In this document: positions 9,877 to 17,827 of the stretch, in pieces
How the letters are laid out: every line of letters begins with the position of its first letter
How positions within the stretch are numbered: position 1 is the stretch's first letter
Source of the DNA: Burkholderia sp. Nafp2/4-1b
GTDB lineage: Bacteria; Pseudomonadota; Gammaproteobacteria; Burkholderiales; Burkholderiaceae
Assembly: GCF_003635165.1 (NCBI RefSeq)
Contig: NZ_ML058610.1
Span: 18,817 to 82,816, forward strand
DNA length: 64,000 nt
Direction of reading: 5' to 3'
Position numbers and translations under genes: made by a program
Notes under the pieces: model-generated
What the model was told of the DNA's origin: nothing
Database searches by the model: none
What the model saw: only the letters and a program-made list of their open reading frames with translations

Positions 9877-11439
9877 TTACTCGGCGGCGACCGGGGTCTT
9901 GCGCGGACGACGCGCGCGGGTCGCCGTCTTGCGGGCCGGCTTCTTCGGCTTGGCGTCGCTCGTCGCTGCACTGGCTGTACCGGCTGCTTCGCCTGCCGAT
10001 TCGCCGGCCGACTCGGCGGCCGGCGCCGCTTCGTGCGACGGCTGTGCGGCAGCCGCCGAAGCACCGTATTCGCCGGCCGTCGGCGCCGCGTGTTGCGCCG
10101 CGCCATGCCGGTCGTCACCCTGCTCCGCGTCGCGACGGGCCGCTTCGGCATGCGTGCCGTGCGGATGCTTGTCGCCGCCGTGCTTCGCGCCGCCGTGCGC
10201 GGCCTCGTCCGGCTTCGCCGCGGCTTGACGGCCGGCACTCTTCGCGTCGCCGCCCTTCTTCGCACTTGCCTTCTTCGCGGCGCTCTTGCGGGTGCGCTTG
10301 CGGCCGTCCTTCGCGTCGCCGTGCGTGTCGGCCGCTTCAGCCGCTTCAGCGGCCTCGCTCGCGTCGACCGTAGCCGCCGGCACGACCGCCGCGTCGTCCG
10401 TCACGTCGTCCGTCACGTCGACGCCCGCCAGCTCTTCGGCATCGACCTCGACGACGTGCTCATCCACCACCGCTTCTGCGCGGCGCCCGCGCCGCCGCGA
10501 CTCGCGCTGCGCCGGTGCCGGTGCCGGTGCCGGTGCCGGCTCCGCGTGGCGCCCGCCGTGACCATGATGCGCGCCGCCCGAATCGCGAGCCGCCATCACC
10601 GGTTCGACCGAAGCCGACTGGCGCGGCCGCGACACGAACGCGCCCGACTTGTCGTCGCGCCCAACTTCGAGCAGGCCGCGCGCCTGCGCTTCGTCGAGCA
10701 GGTTGCCGAACGCGCGGAAGCCGTAGTACGACTCGTTGAAGTCCGGCTTGCGCCGCTTGATCGCGCTCTTGAGCACCGACGCCCAGATCTTGCCGACGTC
10801 GTCGCGCTCCGAGGCCAGTGCGTCGAAGGTCTCGACCGCCAGCGCGATCGCCTCGCTGCGGCGCACTTCCAGTTCCGGCTTGCGCGACGGCTCGTCCGGC
10901 CGCTTCGCGCCGCCGTTGCCCGCGCGCTGCTGCTGTTCGCGCTTCGCGAGCGCGCGCTGCTGCTCGCGCACCAGGTCGTCGTAGAAAATGAATTCGTCGC
11001 AGTTCGCGACCAGCAGGTCCGACGTCGACTTCTTCACGCCGACCCCGATCACCTTCTTCGCGTTCTCGCGCAGCTTCGACACGAGCGGCGAAAAATCCGA
11101 GTCGCCGCTGATGATCACGAACGTATCGACGTGCGACTTCGTGTAGCAGAGATCGAGCGCGTCGACGACGAGCCGGATGTCGGCCGAATTCTTGCCCGAC
11201 TGGCGCACGTGCGGAATCTCGATCAGCTCGAAGCTCGCCTCGTGCATCGACGCCTTGAAGCCCTTGTAGCGCTCCCAGTCGCAATACGCCTTCTTCACGA
11301 CGATGCTGCCCTTCAGCAGCAGCCGCTCCAGCACGGGCTTGATGTCGAATTTCTCGTACTTCGCGTCGCGCACGCCGAGCGCGACGTTCTCGAAGTCGCA
11401 GAACACGGCCATGCTGACGTTGTCCAGGGGTAATGCCAT
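9877..11439 (-). CDS. NYN domain (LabA/PIN-like) protein with OST-HTH/LOTUS domain and low-complexity tail
   Basis: This is a 520-residue protein. The start at 11439 (MALPLDNVSMAVFCDFENVA) places the PIN-like NYN nuclease domain at the N-terminus. Acidic active-site residues are visible in FCDFEN (about residue 14) and in VISGDSDFSPLV (about 107-118). NYN proteins are predicted metal-dependent RNases. A LOTUS/OST-HTH RNA-binding domain follows at about residues 195-262, containing the motif FNESYYGFRAFGNLLDEAQARGLL. The remaining 250 residues are Ala/Lys/Glu/His-rich with PAPAPA and AEAAEAAEAA repeats, resembling a disordered or histone-like tail. A GCCGGT hexanucleotide repeat (10511-10534) underlies the Pro-Ala run. 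The domain call is firm; the RNA target is unknown. Confidence 0.9.
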   Translation of the reverse strand: MALPLDNVSMAVFCDFENVALGVRDAKYEKFDIKPVLERLLLKGSIVVKKAYCDWERYKGFKASMHEASFELIEIPHVRQSGKNSADIRLVVDALDLCYTKSHVDTFVIISGDSDFSPLVSKLRENAKKVIGVGVKKSTSDLLVANCDEFIFYDDLVREQQRALAKREQQQRAGNGGAKRPDEPSRKPELEVRRSEAIALAVETFDALASERDDVGKIWASVLKSAIKRRKPDFNESYYGFRAFGNLLDEAQARGLLEVGRDDKSGAFVSRPRQSASVEPVMAARDSGGAHHGHGGRHAEPAPAPAPAPAQRESRRRGRRAEAVVDEHVVEVDAEELAGVDVTDDVTDDAAVVPAATVDASEAAEAAEAADTHGDAKDGRKRTRKSAAKKASAKKGGDAKSAGRQAAAKPDEAAHGGAKHGGDKHPHGTHAEAARRDAEQGDDRHGAAQHAAPTAGEYGASAAAAQPSHEAAPAAESAGESAGEAAGTASAATSDAKPKKPARKTATRARRPRKTPVAAE

Positions 11440-11699
11440 GTGTACTCCAACCGGTTGGTCGCCGCGTTGTGTTGCGAGCGGCGAAAAATGCATCGCGCAC
11501 ATGATAGCCGGTCGGCGGGTCGATCCCGCAATCCTTGCGCGCGACGTCACATCGATGCAGCCCCGCTCGACCGCGCCCGCCCGCCACGAACGGTGCGGCC
11601 CTCATTACCTGTGCGCCGCCTCCCCAAATCGACATACACTTGAGTAACGGTCGTCCGTCCCTATCTGGAAGGATGACGCATCGAGCAAGGAGCGGTTTC

Positions 11700-12329
11700 A
11701 TGACGACGAAGGTACTGCTGATTGGCGCGACCGGCCGCACGGGCCTGGCCTGCGCGGATCTGCTGCTCAAGCAGCCGGAATTCGAGGTGACTGCGCTGGT
11801 GCGCCGGCACGGCTATGCGCTGCCGGGCGCGAAGGTCGTCGAGGCCGATCTGACGGGCGATTTCTCGCACGCGTTCCAGGGCATCAACCATGTGATCTAT
11901 GCGGCCGGCTCGGCGGAATCGGAAGGCGCCGCCGAAGAGGAGCAGGTCGACCGCGACGCGGTCGCGCGCGCGGCCGAGCATGCGTTGGCCTACAACGTGC
12001 AGAAGCTGGTGGTGATCAGTTCGCTGACCGCGTACTGGCCGGAGCGCAGCGGCGATGCGCTGCGCCATTACTCGCAGATGAAACGCGAAGGCGACGACCG
12101 CGTGATCGCGTCGGGCATCGACTACGTGATCCTGCGCCCCGGCCCGCTCGCGGACCGCCCGGGCGTCGGCAAGATCGCGCTGACCGAGGAGCCGCTCGAC
12201 GCGGCGCCGCCGGTGTCGCGCCAGGATGTCGCCTGGGCCGCGATCGAGGCGATCAAGCTTGGCATCTCGCGCAAGGTCATCGGCTTCGTCGGCGGCAGCG
12301 TGCCGATCGAACAAGCCCTGCGCGCGTAA
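11700..12329 (+). CDS. NAD(P)-binding Rossmann-fold reductase (atypical SDR, NmrA/YwnB-like)
   Basis: This is a 209-residue protein with the nucleotide-binding motif LLIGATGRTG at residues 5-14. That is typical of atypical short-chain dehydrogenases that use NAD(P)H. Later segments (VIYAAGS, LVVISSLTAYW, YVILRPGPLAD) match the NAD(P)H-binding/SDR_a5 group, whose members often act in stress response or as redox sensors. The start at 11700 is preceded by AAGGAG at 9 bases; the frame stays open further upstream but without a ribosome site. It is divergent from the NYN gene, with about 260 bases between them. The substrate is unknown. Confidence 0.85.
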   Translation: MTTKVLLIGATGRTGLACADLLLKQPEFEVTALVRRHGYALPGAKVVEADLTGDFSHAFQGINHVIYAAGSAESEGAAEEEQVDRDAVARAAEHALAYNVQKLVVISSLTAYWPERSGDALRHYSQMKREGDDRVIASGIDYVILRPGPLADRPGVGKIALTEEPLDAAPPVSRQDVAWAAIEAIKLGISRKVIGFVGGSVPIEQALRA

Positions 12330-12431
12330 CGAATGCGCCGCGCCGCCGCCGTGGCGGCGCGTTGCGGCGCGCCGGCGACCCGCGCCGCGGGCCGCTTTAC
12401 CCTGGCTTGCCGTGCGCCGACGATTAGCGGC

Positions 12432-12983
12432 TCATTGCTTCGGATGCGCGTCGGCCCACGCCTTCACCGCGCCGAGCGTGTTCTCGACATGCTTGTCGGG
12501 CGACAAGCTCGTGTACTCGTACAGCACCTTCCCTTCCGGCGATATCACGTAGGACACGCGGTTCGCGCGATCGAGCGCGGGCAGCTTCGCGTCGTATTCG
12601 CGGATGATCTTCGCGTCCGGATCGGCCGCGACCGGGAATTTGCTGCGGCACTCGCTCACCGAGAACTTGGTGAGCGTGTCGATGTTGTCGGCCGACACGC
12701 CGATCACCGTCGCGCCGTAAGCCTTGTAACGATCGACCGCGTCGGCGAACGCGTGGGCCTCGATGGTGCAACCCTTCGTGAACGCCGCCGGATAGAAGTA
12801 CAGCACGACCGGCCCATGCTTCAGCGCATCGGCGAGCGAGTACGTGTAAGTCTTGCCGCCCAGCGACGCCTGCGTCGTGAACCCGGGCGCCGTGTCGCCC
12901 GGCTTCAGTTGCGCCTGCGCGACCAGCGCATGGCCGGCCACCAGCAGCGCCGCCGCGGCGCCCACCAATAGTTTTCGCTTCAT
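12432..12983 (-). CDS. periplasmic peroxiredoxin (AhpC/TSA, Bcp-like)
   Basis: This is a 183-residue thiol peroxidase that reduces hydroperoxides. A signal peptide covers the first 24 or so residues (KRKLLVGAAAALLVAGHALV). The start at 12983 is chosen over an ATG four codons upstream because GAGGA lies 7 bases before it. The thioredoxin fold follows: DTAPGFTTQ, then VVLYFYPAAFTKGCTIEAHAF with the peroxidatic Cys. Bcp proteins usually have a resolving Cys five residues later, but here that position is His. The only other Cys after the active site is in SVSECRSKF. It may act as a 1-Cys enzyme or use that distant Cys. Export to the periplasm is also less usual for Bcp-type enzymes. Confidence 0.88.
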   Translation of the reverse strand: MKRKLLVGAAAALLVAGHALVAQAQLKPGDTAPGFTTQASLGGKTYTYSLADALKHGPVVLYFYPAAFTKGCTIEAHAFADAVDRYKAYGATVIGVSADNIDTLTKFSVSECRSKFPVAADPDAKIIREYDAKLPALDRANRVSYVISPEGKVLYEYTSLSPDKHVENTLGAVKAWADAHPKQ

Positions 12984-13028
12984 CTGCGTCCTCATTTCTT
13001 ATAAAGTCGGCCTCAATGTAGGCCATGC

Positions 13029-13051
13029 CGGTGTTCGGCTGCCGAACACCG
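13029..13051. promoter_or_regulatory. perfect 10-bp-arm palindrome between divergent genes
   Basis: CGGTGTTCGG (13029-13038) and CCGAACACCG (13042-13051) form a perfect inverted repeat around a 3-base centre. The site lies between the divergent peroxiredoxin (start 12983) and EAL protein (start 13167). Its position and symmetry suggest an operator for a dimeric regulator, but a DNA hairpin with no role cannot be excluded. Confidence 0.45.
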
Positions 13052-13166
13052 CATCGACGACCCGGCCGAGCGGCTGCTGCTGCCGGCCGGCCGGTTAAAG
13101 ATTCCGCGCAGGCTGCCGTTATTCTTTCCGGACAACCGGTTCCAGCCCTTCACGTCAGCGAGAAAC

Positions 13167-14999
13167 ATGGAAGCCAACAGGAAACAGACGCCACGCAAGG
13201 GCTCCTGGCGTAACGCCTTGCATACGCTGCGCCGCTTCGCATGGTCGGGCGGCGCGCTGATGCCTGCGCGCGCCGGCGCGCCGCGGCGCGACGATACCGT
13301 GCGCAACTGGCTGGAACAGACGGTCGGCACGGTGGATTTCCTCGCCCATGTCGACCGCGAGCTGCGCTTTCTGTACGTGTCCGACGCGAGCCTGCGCTTC
13401 ATTGGCTACCACCGCGACTACCTGCACACGCTGACGCTGCGCGACCTGATCGCGGAACAGGATACCGCGGCGCTCGAAGACCTGCTTGCGCGCGCCGCGC
13501 GTTCCGGCCAGGTCGAGAAGGCGACGATGTGCGTCGTCAAGTCGCTCACCTATCCGCTCGACGTGGAGATCCGCGCGTTCAAGAGCCGCCATCACGGCGT
13601 CGACGGCTTCGCGATCGCGGCGTTCGACGTATCGGCCTGGCGCGCGCTCGAGGCGCGCCTCACGTACGAGATGCACCACGATTCGATGACGGGGCTCGAC
13701 AACCTGTCCGCGCTGATTCCCGCGCTGATGCGTGCGCAGCAGACCGCCGACGAAAGCGGCACCTGCGCGGCGCTGCTGCTGCTCGACCTCGACGACTACC
13801 AGCGCATCAACCGCGCGCTCGGCTACGACGCCGGCGACGCGCTGCTGCGCGAGACCGCCCAGCGGCTGCAGGCGCTCGTCACGCCCGACGAGCAGCTCGC
13901 GCGCGTCGCGAGCGACAAGTTCGCGATCGTGTTCACCGCCGCCGACCGCACGCGCGCAACCGACGCCGCCGACGCACTCGCGCGCCGGCTGCAGGCCGCG
14001 GTGCGCGAACCTTACGTGCATCAGGGGCAGACGGTCCACCTGTCCGCGAGCATCGGCATCGCGCTGTATCCGGACGAACGGGCAGCGGCCCATCGCGCGC
14101 AGCATCACAGCCCGCTGCTGCGCCGCGCCGACCATGCGCTCGCGCTGGCGAAGGCATCGGGCGGCAATGCGCTCGCGTTTCATGCGCCCGTCGACGATCC
14201 GGCCGACGCCGAGCGGCTCAAGCTCGAAGCCGACCTGTACGACGGCGTGCGCAACGGCGAATTCTCGCTGCACTTCCAGCCGATCACGCGCAGCCAGTCG
14301 GGCGCGGTGGACGGCGTCGAGGCGCTGATCCGCTGGCGCCATCCGGTGCACGGCCTCGTGCCGCCGGCGACCTTCATTCCGCTCGCCGAATCGATCGGCC
14401 TGATCAACTATCTCGGCAACTGGGTGCTCAAGGCCGCGTGCATGCAGCTCGTCGCGTGGGATCGCCAGGGGCTCGCGCTGCAATATGTGGCGGTCAACGT
14501 GTCGCCGCAGCAGTTCCGCGACCCGCGCTTCTCGCAGAGCGTGCGCGAGGCGATCGCGCTGACGGGCATCGACCCGCGCCGCATCGTGCTCGAAATCACC
14601 GAAAGCCTGCTGATGCACGACCCCGCGCAGGCCAAGGTGCTGCTCGAGGAGCTGACCGAGCTCGGCATCCGCTTCGCGATCGACGATTTCGGCACCGGCT
14701 ATTCGAGCCTTGCCTACCTGCAGCGCTTCCCGCTCGCGAAGCTGAAGATCGACCGCAGCTTCGTCGAGAACCTGCTCACGTCGCGCAACGACCGCGCGAT
14801 CGTGTCGGCCGTGGTCGGCCTGGCGCAGACGCTCGATCTCGAACTCGTCGCGGAAGGCGTCGAGACCGAGGCGCAGCGCGAGCTGCTGACCGAAATGGGC
14901 TGCAACCACATCCAGGGCTGGCTCGTGTGCCAGGCGCTGCCGTCCGAAGAGCTCGCGCGGCGCTTCGAGGCGCAGCAGCTGCGCCTGCACGCCGCCTGA
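13167..14999 (+). CDS. PAS-GGDEF-EAL cyclic-di-GMP phosphodiesterase (degenerate GGDEF)
   Basis: This is a 610-residue signalling protein. A PAS-like sensor spans about residues 45-165. A GGDEF domain follows (about 175-330), in which the signature is replaced by SDKF, so cyclase activity is not expected. The C-terminal EAL domain (about 350-600) is intact, with VEALIRWRHP, NVSPQQF, EITESLLM, DDFGTGYSSLAYLQ, KIDRSFV and VAEGVET. Those segments hold the metal and catalytic acidic residues, so the protein should hydrolyse c-di-GMP. The degenerate GGDEF may bind GTP and regulate the EAL domain. No membrane segment is visible. The HDOD gene begins 27 bases downstream, so the two are probably one signalling operon. 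Confidence 0.93.
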   Translation: MEANRKQTPRKGSWRNALHTLRRFAWSGGALMPARAGAPRRDDTVRNWLEQTVGTVDFLAHVDRELRFLYVSDASLRFIGYHRDYLHTLTLRDLIAEQDTAALEDLLARAARSGQVEKATMCVVKSLTYPLDVEIRAFKSRHHGVDGFAIAAFDVSAWRALEARLTYEMHHDSMTGLDNLSALIPALMRAQQTADESGTCAALLLLDLDDYQRINRALGYDAGDALLRETAQRLQALVTPDEQLARVASDKFAIVFTAADRTRATDAADALARRLQAAVREPYVHQGQTVHLSASIGIALYPDERAAAHRAQHHSPLLRRADHALALAKASGGNALAFHAPVDDPADAERLKLEADLYDGVRNGEFSLHFQPITRSQSGAVDGVEALIRWRHPVHGLVPPATFIPLAESIGLINYLGNWVLKAACMQLVAWDRQGLALQYVAVNVSPQQFRDPRFSQSVREAIALTGIDPRRIVLEITESLLMHDPAQAKVLLEELTELGIRFAIDDFGTGYSSLAYLQRFPLAKLKIDRSFVENLLTSRNDRAIVSAVVGLAQTLDLELVAEGVETEAQRELLTEMGCNHIQGWLVCQALPSEELARRFEAQQLRLHAA

Positions 15000-15026
15000 C
15001 ACACGCGGCGAACCGGACGGATCCGT

Positions 15027-16544
15027 ATGTCAATCACCGCACACCTGCCCCGCACGGCACTGCTCGACAAGCTGTGGGCCCGGATGAACGAACGGGGCGA
15101 TTTCCCGCTGCTGTCGGAATCGCTGCGCGCGACGATGGCCGCCATGAAGAACGACGAGCTCGACTTCACCGCGCTCGTGCGCGTCGTGCTGTCGGACTTC
15201 GCGCTCACGCAGAAAGTGCTGCGCCTCGCGAACTCCGCGATGTACATGGCGTTCGGCGGCAATATCACGACCGTCACGCGAGCACTGATGGTGCTCGGCA
15301 TGGACACGGTCGGCCATCTCGTCGTCGGGCTGAAGCTCGTCGACCATTTCCACCACAGCACGCCGCGCCGCATCGACGCGAAGCTCGAGCTGAACCGCGC
15401 GCTGCTGTCGGGCTGCGTCGCACGCAAGCTCACCGAGCATGCGGAGCTGCGCGGCGGCGAGGAAGCCGTCGTCTGCACGCTGATGCGCCAGGTCGGCAAG
15501 CTGCTGGTGGTCTGCTATCTCGACAGCGAATGGGACCGGATTCGCCGCCGCGCCGCCGAGCTGAACGGCGACGACGAGGCCGCATGCATCGACGTGCTTG
15601 GCGTCGGCTTCGATGAAATCGGTCTCGAGGCCGCCGCGAGCTGGCGATTGCCCGACGTGATCCGCGCCGGCATGGCCGACGACGACAAGCGCCCGGCGCG
15701 CGCCGCCGTGGTCGACGACGACCCCGACGACGCCGGCGACAACTTCCCGCGGCCGCACGAGGTGCGCGTCGACGACGGCGCCGAGCGCGTGCGCTGGCTG
15801 CGCTCGGTCAGCCGCTGCTCGACCGACGTCGCCGGTGCGCTCGCGATGCCCGCGGGCCCGCAGCGCGACGCGCACATCGAGCTGCTCGCACAGCACTACG
15901 GGCTGGAGCTGGAGATCGAACCCACCGCGCTCGTCGAAATCGCGGAGCGGCTCGCCCGCGAGGAAGCGAGCGACACCGTGATGCGCGAGATTGTCGAGCT
16001 GCGCGCGAACGCCGACGCGATCGCGCGGGCGCAAGGCGCACCCGAGGCCTGCCTCGAAGCGGGCTTGGCGGATTTGCGCGCGCTGCCGTCCGAGCACGTG
16101 CTGACGCCGGTGCTCGCGCTCGCGTCGGAAAGCCTGCTGGCGGGGCTCGCGTTCACGCGCACCGTGATGTTCGTGCGCCGCGACGACGGCAGGTTCGCCG
16201 GCCGCCTCGGCTTCGGCCCGGGCGTCGATGCAGCGCTCGAGCGGCTGTCCTTCGACGAGCGCTTCGAGCCGGACGTGTTCCATCTCGCGATCACGAACTC
16301 GGTCGGCATCTTCATCGAGCAGGCGCAGGACCCGAAGATGGTGAAGCGGCTGCCCGCGTGGTATCTCGACGCGCTGCCCGACACGCGCGCGTTCGTGCTG
16401 CTGCCGGTGCGCGTCGGCGCGACGACCGTTGCGCTGCTGTACGGCGACTGGGCGGGCGCGCAGCCCGCGCGCAAGATCACGCAGCAGGAGATGAGCGTGC
16501 TCAACGAGCTCGCACGCGAACTGGGGCGGTTCTTCCCGTCATAA
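15027..16544 (+). CDS. HDOD domain signalling protein
   Basis: This is a 505-residue protein with an N-terminal HDOD domain at about residues 20-215. HDOD is a relative of HD-GYP that lacks the full metal site and acts in signalling. Typical segments are LSDFALTQKVLRLANSAMY, ITTVTRALMVLGMDTV and MRQVGKLLVVCYL. The C-terminal part (about 335-500) looks GAF-like, with repeated hydrophobic strands and RAFVLLPVRVGATTVALLYG. It directly follows an EAL phosphodiesterase, and HDOD proteins often work with c-di-GMP pathways, so a joint role in motility or biofilm control is inferred. No enzymatic activity is predicted. Confidence 0.88.
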   Translation: MSITAHLPRTALLDKLWARMNERGDFPLLSESLRATMAAMKNDELDFTALVRVVLSDFALTQKVLRLANSAMYMAFGGNITTVTRALMVLGMDTVGHLVVGLKLVDHFHHSTPRRIDAKLELNRALLSGCVARKLTEHAELRGGEEAVVCTLMRQVGKLLVVCYLDSEWDRIRRRAAELNGDDEAACIDVLGVGFDEIGLEAAASWRLPDVIRAGMADDDKRPARAAVVDDDPDDAGDNFPRPHEVRVDDGAERVRWLRSVSRCSTDVAGALAMPAGPQRDAHIELLAQHYGLELEIEPTALVEIAERLAREEASDTVMREIVELRANADAIARAQGAPEACLEAGLADLRALPSEHVLTPVLALASESLLAGLAFTRTVMFVRRDDGRFAGRLGFGPGVDAALERLSFDERFEPDVFHLAITNSVGIFIEQAQDPKMVKRLPAWYLDALPDTRAFVLLPVRVGATTVALLYGDWAGAQPARKITQQEMSVLNELARELGRFFPS

Positions 16545-16617
16545 CGCCGGCGCTGCGTGCATCCGGCGCTCGGCTCGCCGCGATGCACGGCGCGATTGCC
16601 CTCCCTTCAAAAGCAGC

Positions 16618-16651
16618 GCTCCAAAAGCAAACCGGCCGCGAAAGCGGCCGG
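16618..16651 (-). terminator. rho-independent terminator of the binding-protein gene
   Basis: A perfect 8-bp GC stem (16632-16639 and 16644-16651) has a GAAA-type loop. On the minus strand it is followed by a T-rich stretch, TTTGCTTTTGG. It lies about 27 bases after the stop of the amino-acid binding protein. Confidence 0.7.
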
Positions 16652-16677
16652 CTGCATCGTACGACGGATCGAAACGC

Positions 16678-17472
16678 TTACTTGAGCGTGACCGGCACGC
16701 TGAAGTACTTCTTCGCGAGGTTGTCGATCGTGCCGTCGGCCTTCAGATCCTTCAGCGCCTGATCGAGCGCGGTCTTCAGCGCCGCGTCGTTCTTGCGCAG
16801 GCCGAAGCCGACGCCCGAACCGAGGATCTCCGCATCGCTGACCGTGCCGCCGGCGAAGCCGAAGCCCTGGCCTTGCGGCTTCGACAGGAAGCCCTTCGAA
16901 CCCGCTTCCGAATCCTGGAACGTCGCGTCGAGGCGGCCCGACTTCAGGTCGGCGTACGCCAGGTCCTGCGTCTGGTACGGCACGACTTCGACGCCGGCCG
17001 GCGCCCACTTCTTCTTCGCGTACGCTTCCTGGATCGTGCCCTGCAGCACGCCGACGCGCTTGCCCTTCAGCGCTGCCGGAGTCGGCTGCAGGCCGCTGCC
17101 CTGCTTCGCGATCAGCTGGTTCGGGATCGTGTAGATCGGATCGGTGAACGCGATCGCGTGCTTGCGCTGGTCGGTGATCGTCATGTCCGAGTTGATCGCG
17201 TCGAACTTGCGCGCCTGCAGCGCCGGGATCAGGCCGTCGAAGTCGTTCTCGACCCACACGCACTTCGTCTTCAGCTTCGCGCACACCGCGTTGCCGATGT
17301 CGATGTCGAAGCCGGTCAGCTTGCCGTCGGGCGTCTTGTATTCGAACGGCGCGTACGAGGCCTCGACGCCGAACCGGATCTCCTTCAGATCCGCGGCAAA
17401 CGCGCTGCCTGCCGCCACGGCCGATGCCGCCACTACCGCGTGCGCGGCCACTTTACGCCAATCCAACTTCAT
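16678..17472 (-). CDS. cationic amino-acid ABC transporter periplasmic binding protein (HisJ/AotJ/ArgT type)
   Basis: This 264-residue binding protein captures lysine, arginine, ornithine or histidine in the periplasm. A signal peptide (cleavage near AAGSAFA-AD, residue 26) precedes the family-3 solute-binding domain. Diagnostic segments are FGVEASYAPFEYKTPDG, GFDIDIGNAVCAKL and DGLIPALQARKFDAINSDMT. The start at 17472 has GAGGAGA 7 bases upstream. It lies downstream of astE on the same strand and 11 kb from the hisQMP permease genes. In Pseudomonas the equivalent aotJ sits beside aotQMP. It very probably feeds arginine or ornithine to the Ast pathway encoded next to it. Confidence 0.9.
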   Translation of the reverse strand: MKLDWRKVAAHAVVAASAVAAGSAFAADLKEIRFGVEASYAPFEYKTPDGKLTGFDIDIGNAVCAKLKTKCVWVENDFDGLIPALQARKFDAINSDMTITDQRKHAIAFTDPIYTIPNQLIAKQGSGLQPTPAALKGKRVGVLQGTIQEAYAKKKWAPAGVEVVPYQTQDLAYADLKSGRLDATFQDSEAGSKGFLSKPQGQGFGFAGGTVSDAEILGSGVGFGLRKNDAALKTALDQALKDLKADGTIDNLAKKYFSVPVTLK

Positions 17473-17699
17473 CAGGTGTTCTCCTCGATACTCGAATGTT
17501 CCGGAACTACGGGCGCATGCATCATTGCAGGGCCGAATGACACCGACAATCCCGATGCCGCGCCTTGATGCGGCGCAACAGCCGCAAGGCCGCGATTGTA
17601 CCAATCCGCGCGGCCCGATACGGCAAAGCGGCTACCCGCGCACGATGCTGCGGTGCGGGCGCGACGGCCGCCAGGTGAAGCGTTGAACTTGCAAGACGA

Positions 17700-17715
17700 T
17701 GTCGCAAATACGCAA
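17700..17715 (+). promoter_or_regulatory. ArgR (AraC-type) half-site candidate
   Basis: TGTCGC-N8-AA occurs exactly at 17700-17715. This is the half-site pattern described for Pseudomonas ArgR, whose homologue is encoded at 26027-27067. It lies about 230 bases upstream of the binding-protein start and I see no second half-site beside it. A chance match is possible. Confidence 0.3.
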
Positions 17716-17756
17716 GCGCGACGCGCGGGCCGGCCGCGTGGCGGGAGCACGTCGGC

Positions 17757-17817
17757 GCAAAAAGGAAATGACGCGCGACGCTGCGCGTGGCTGCGAATCC
17801 CGTGGCCACGCGCAGCG
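17757..17817 (-). terminator. terminator of the ast operon
   Basis: A perfect 13-bp inverted repeat (17779-17791 with 17805-17817, 13-base loop) starts about 10 bases after the astE stop codon. On the minus strand it is followed, after some GC, by the T-rich stretch ATTTCCTTTTTGC. It probably ends the six-gene operon; the distance to the T-run makes it imperfect. Confidence 0.55.
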
Positions 17818-17827
17818 TTGCGCTGGA

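Noticed and set aside
13155..15616. Long frames overlapping the EAL and HDOD genes on both strands
   Set aside because: They are shadows of the true frames, which carry intact family motifs.
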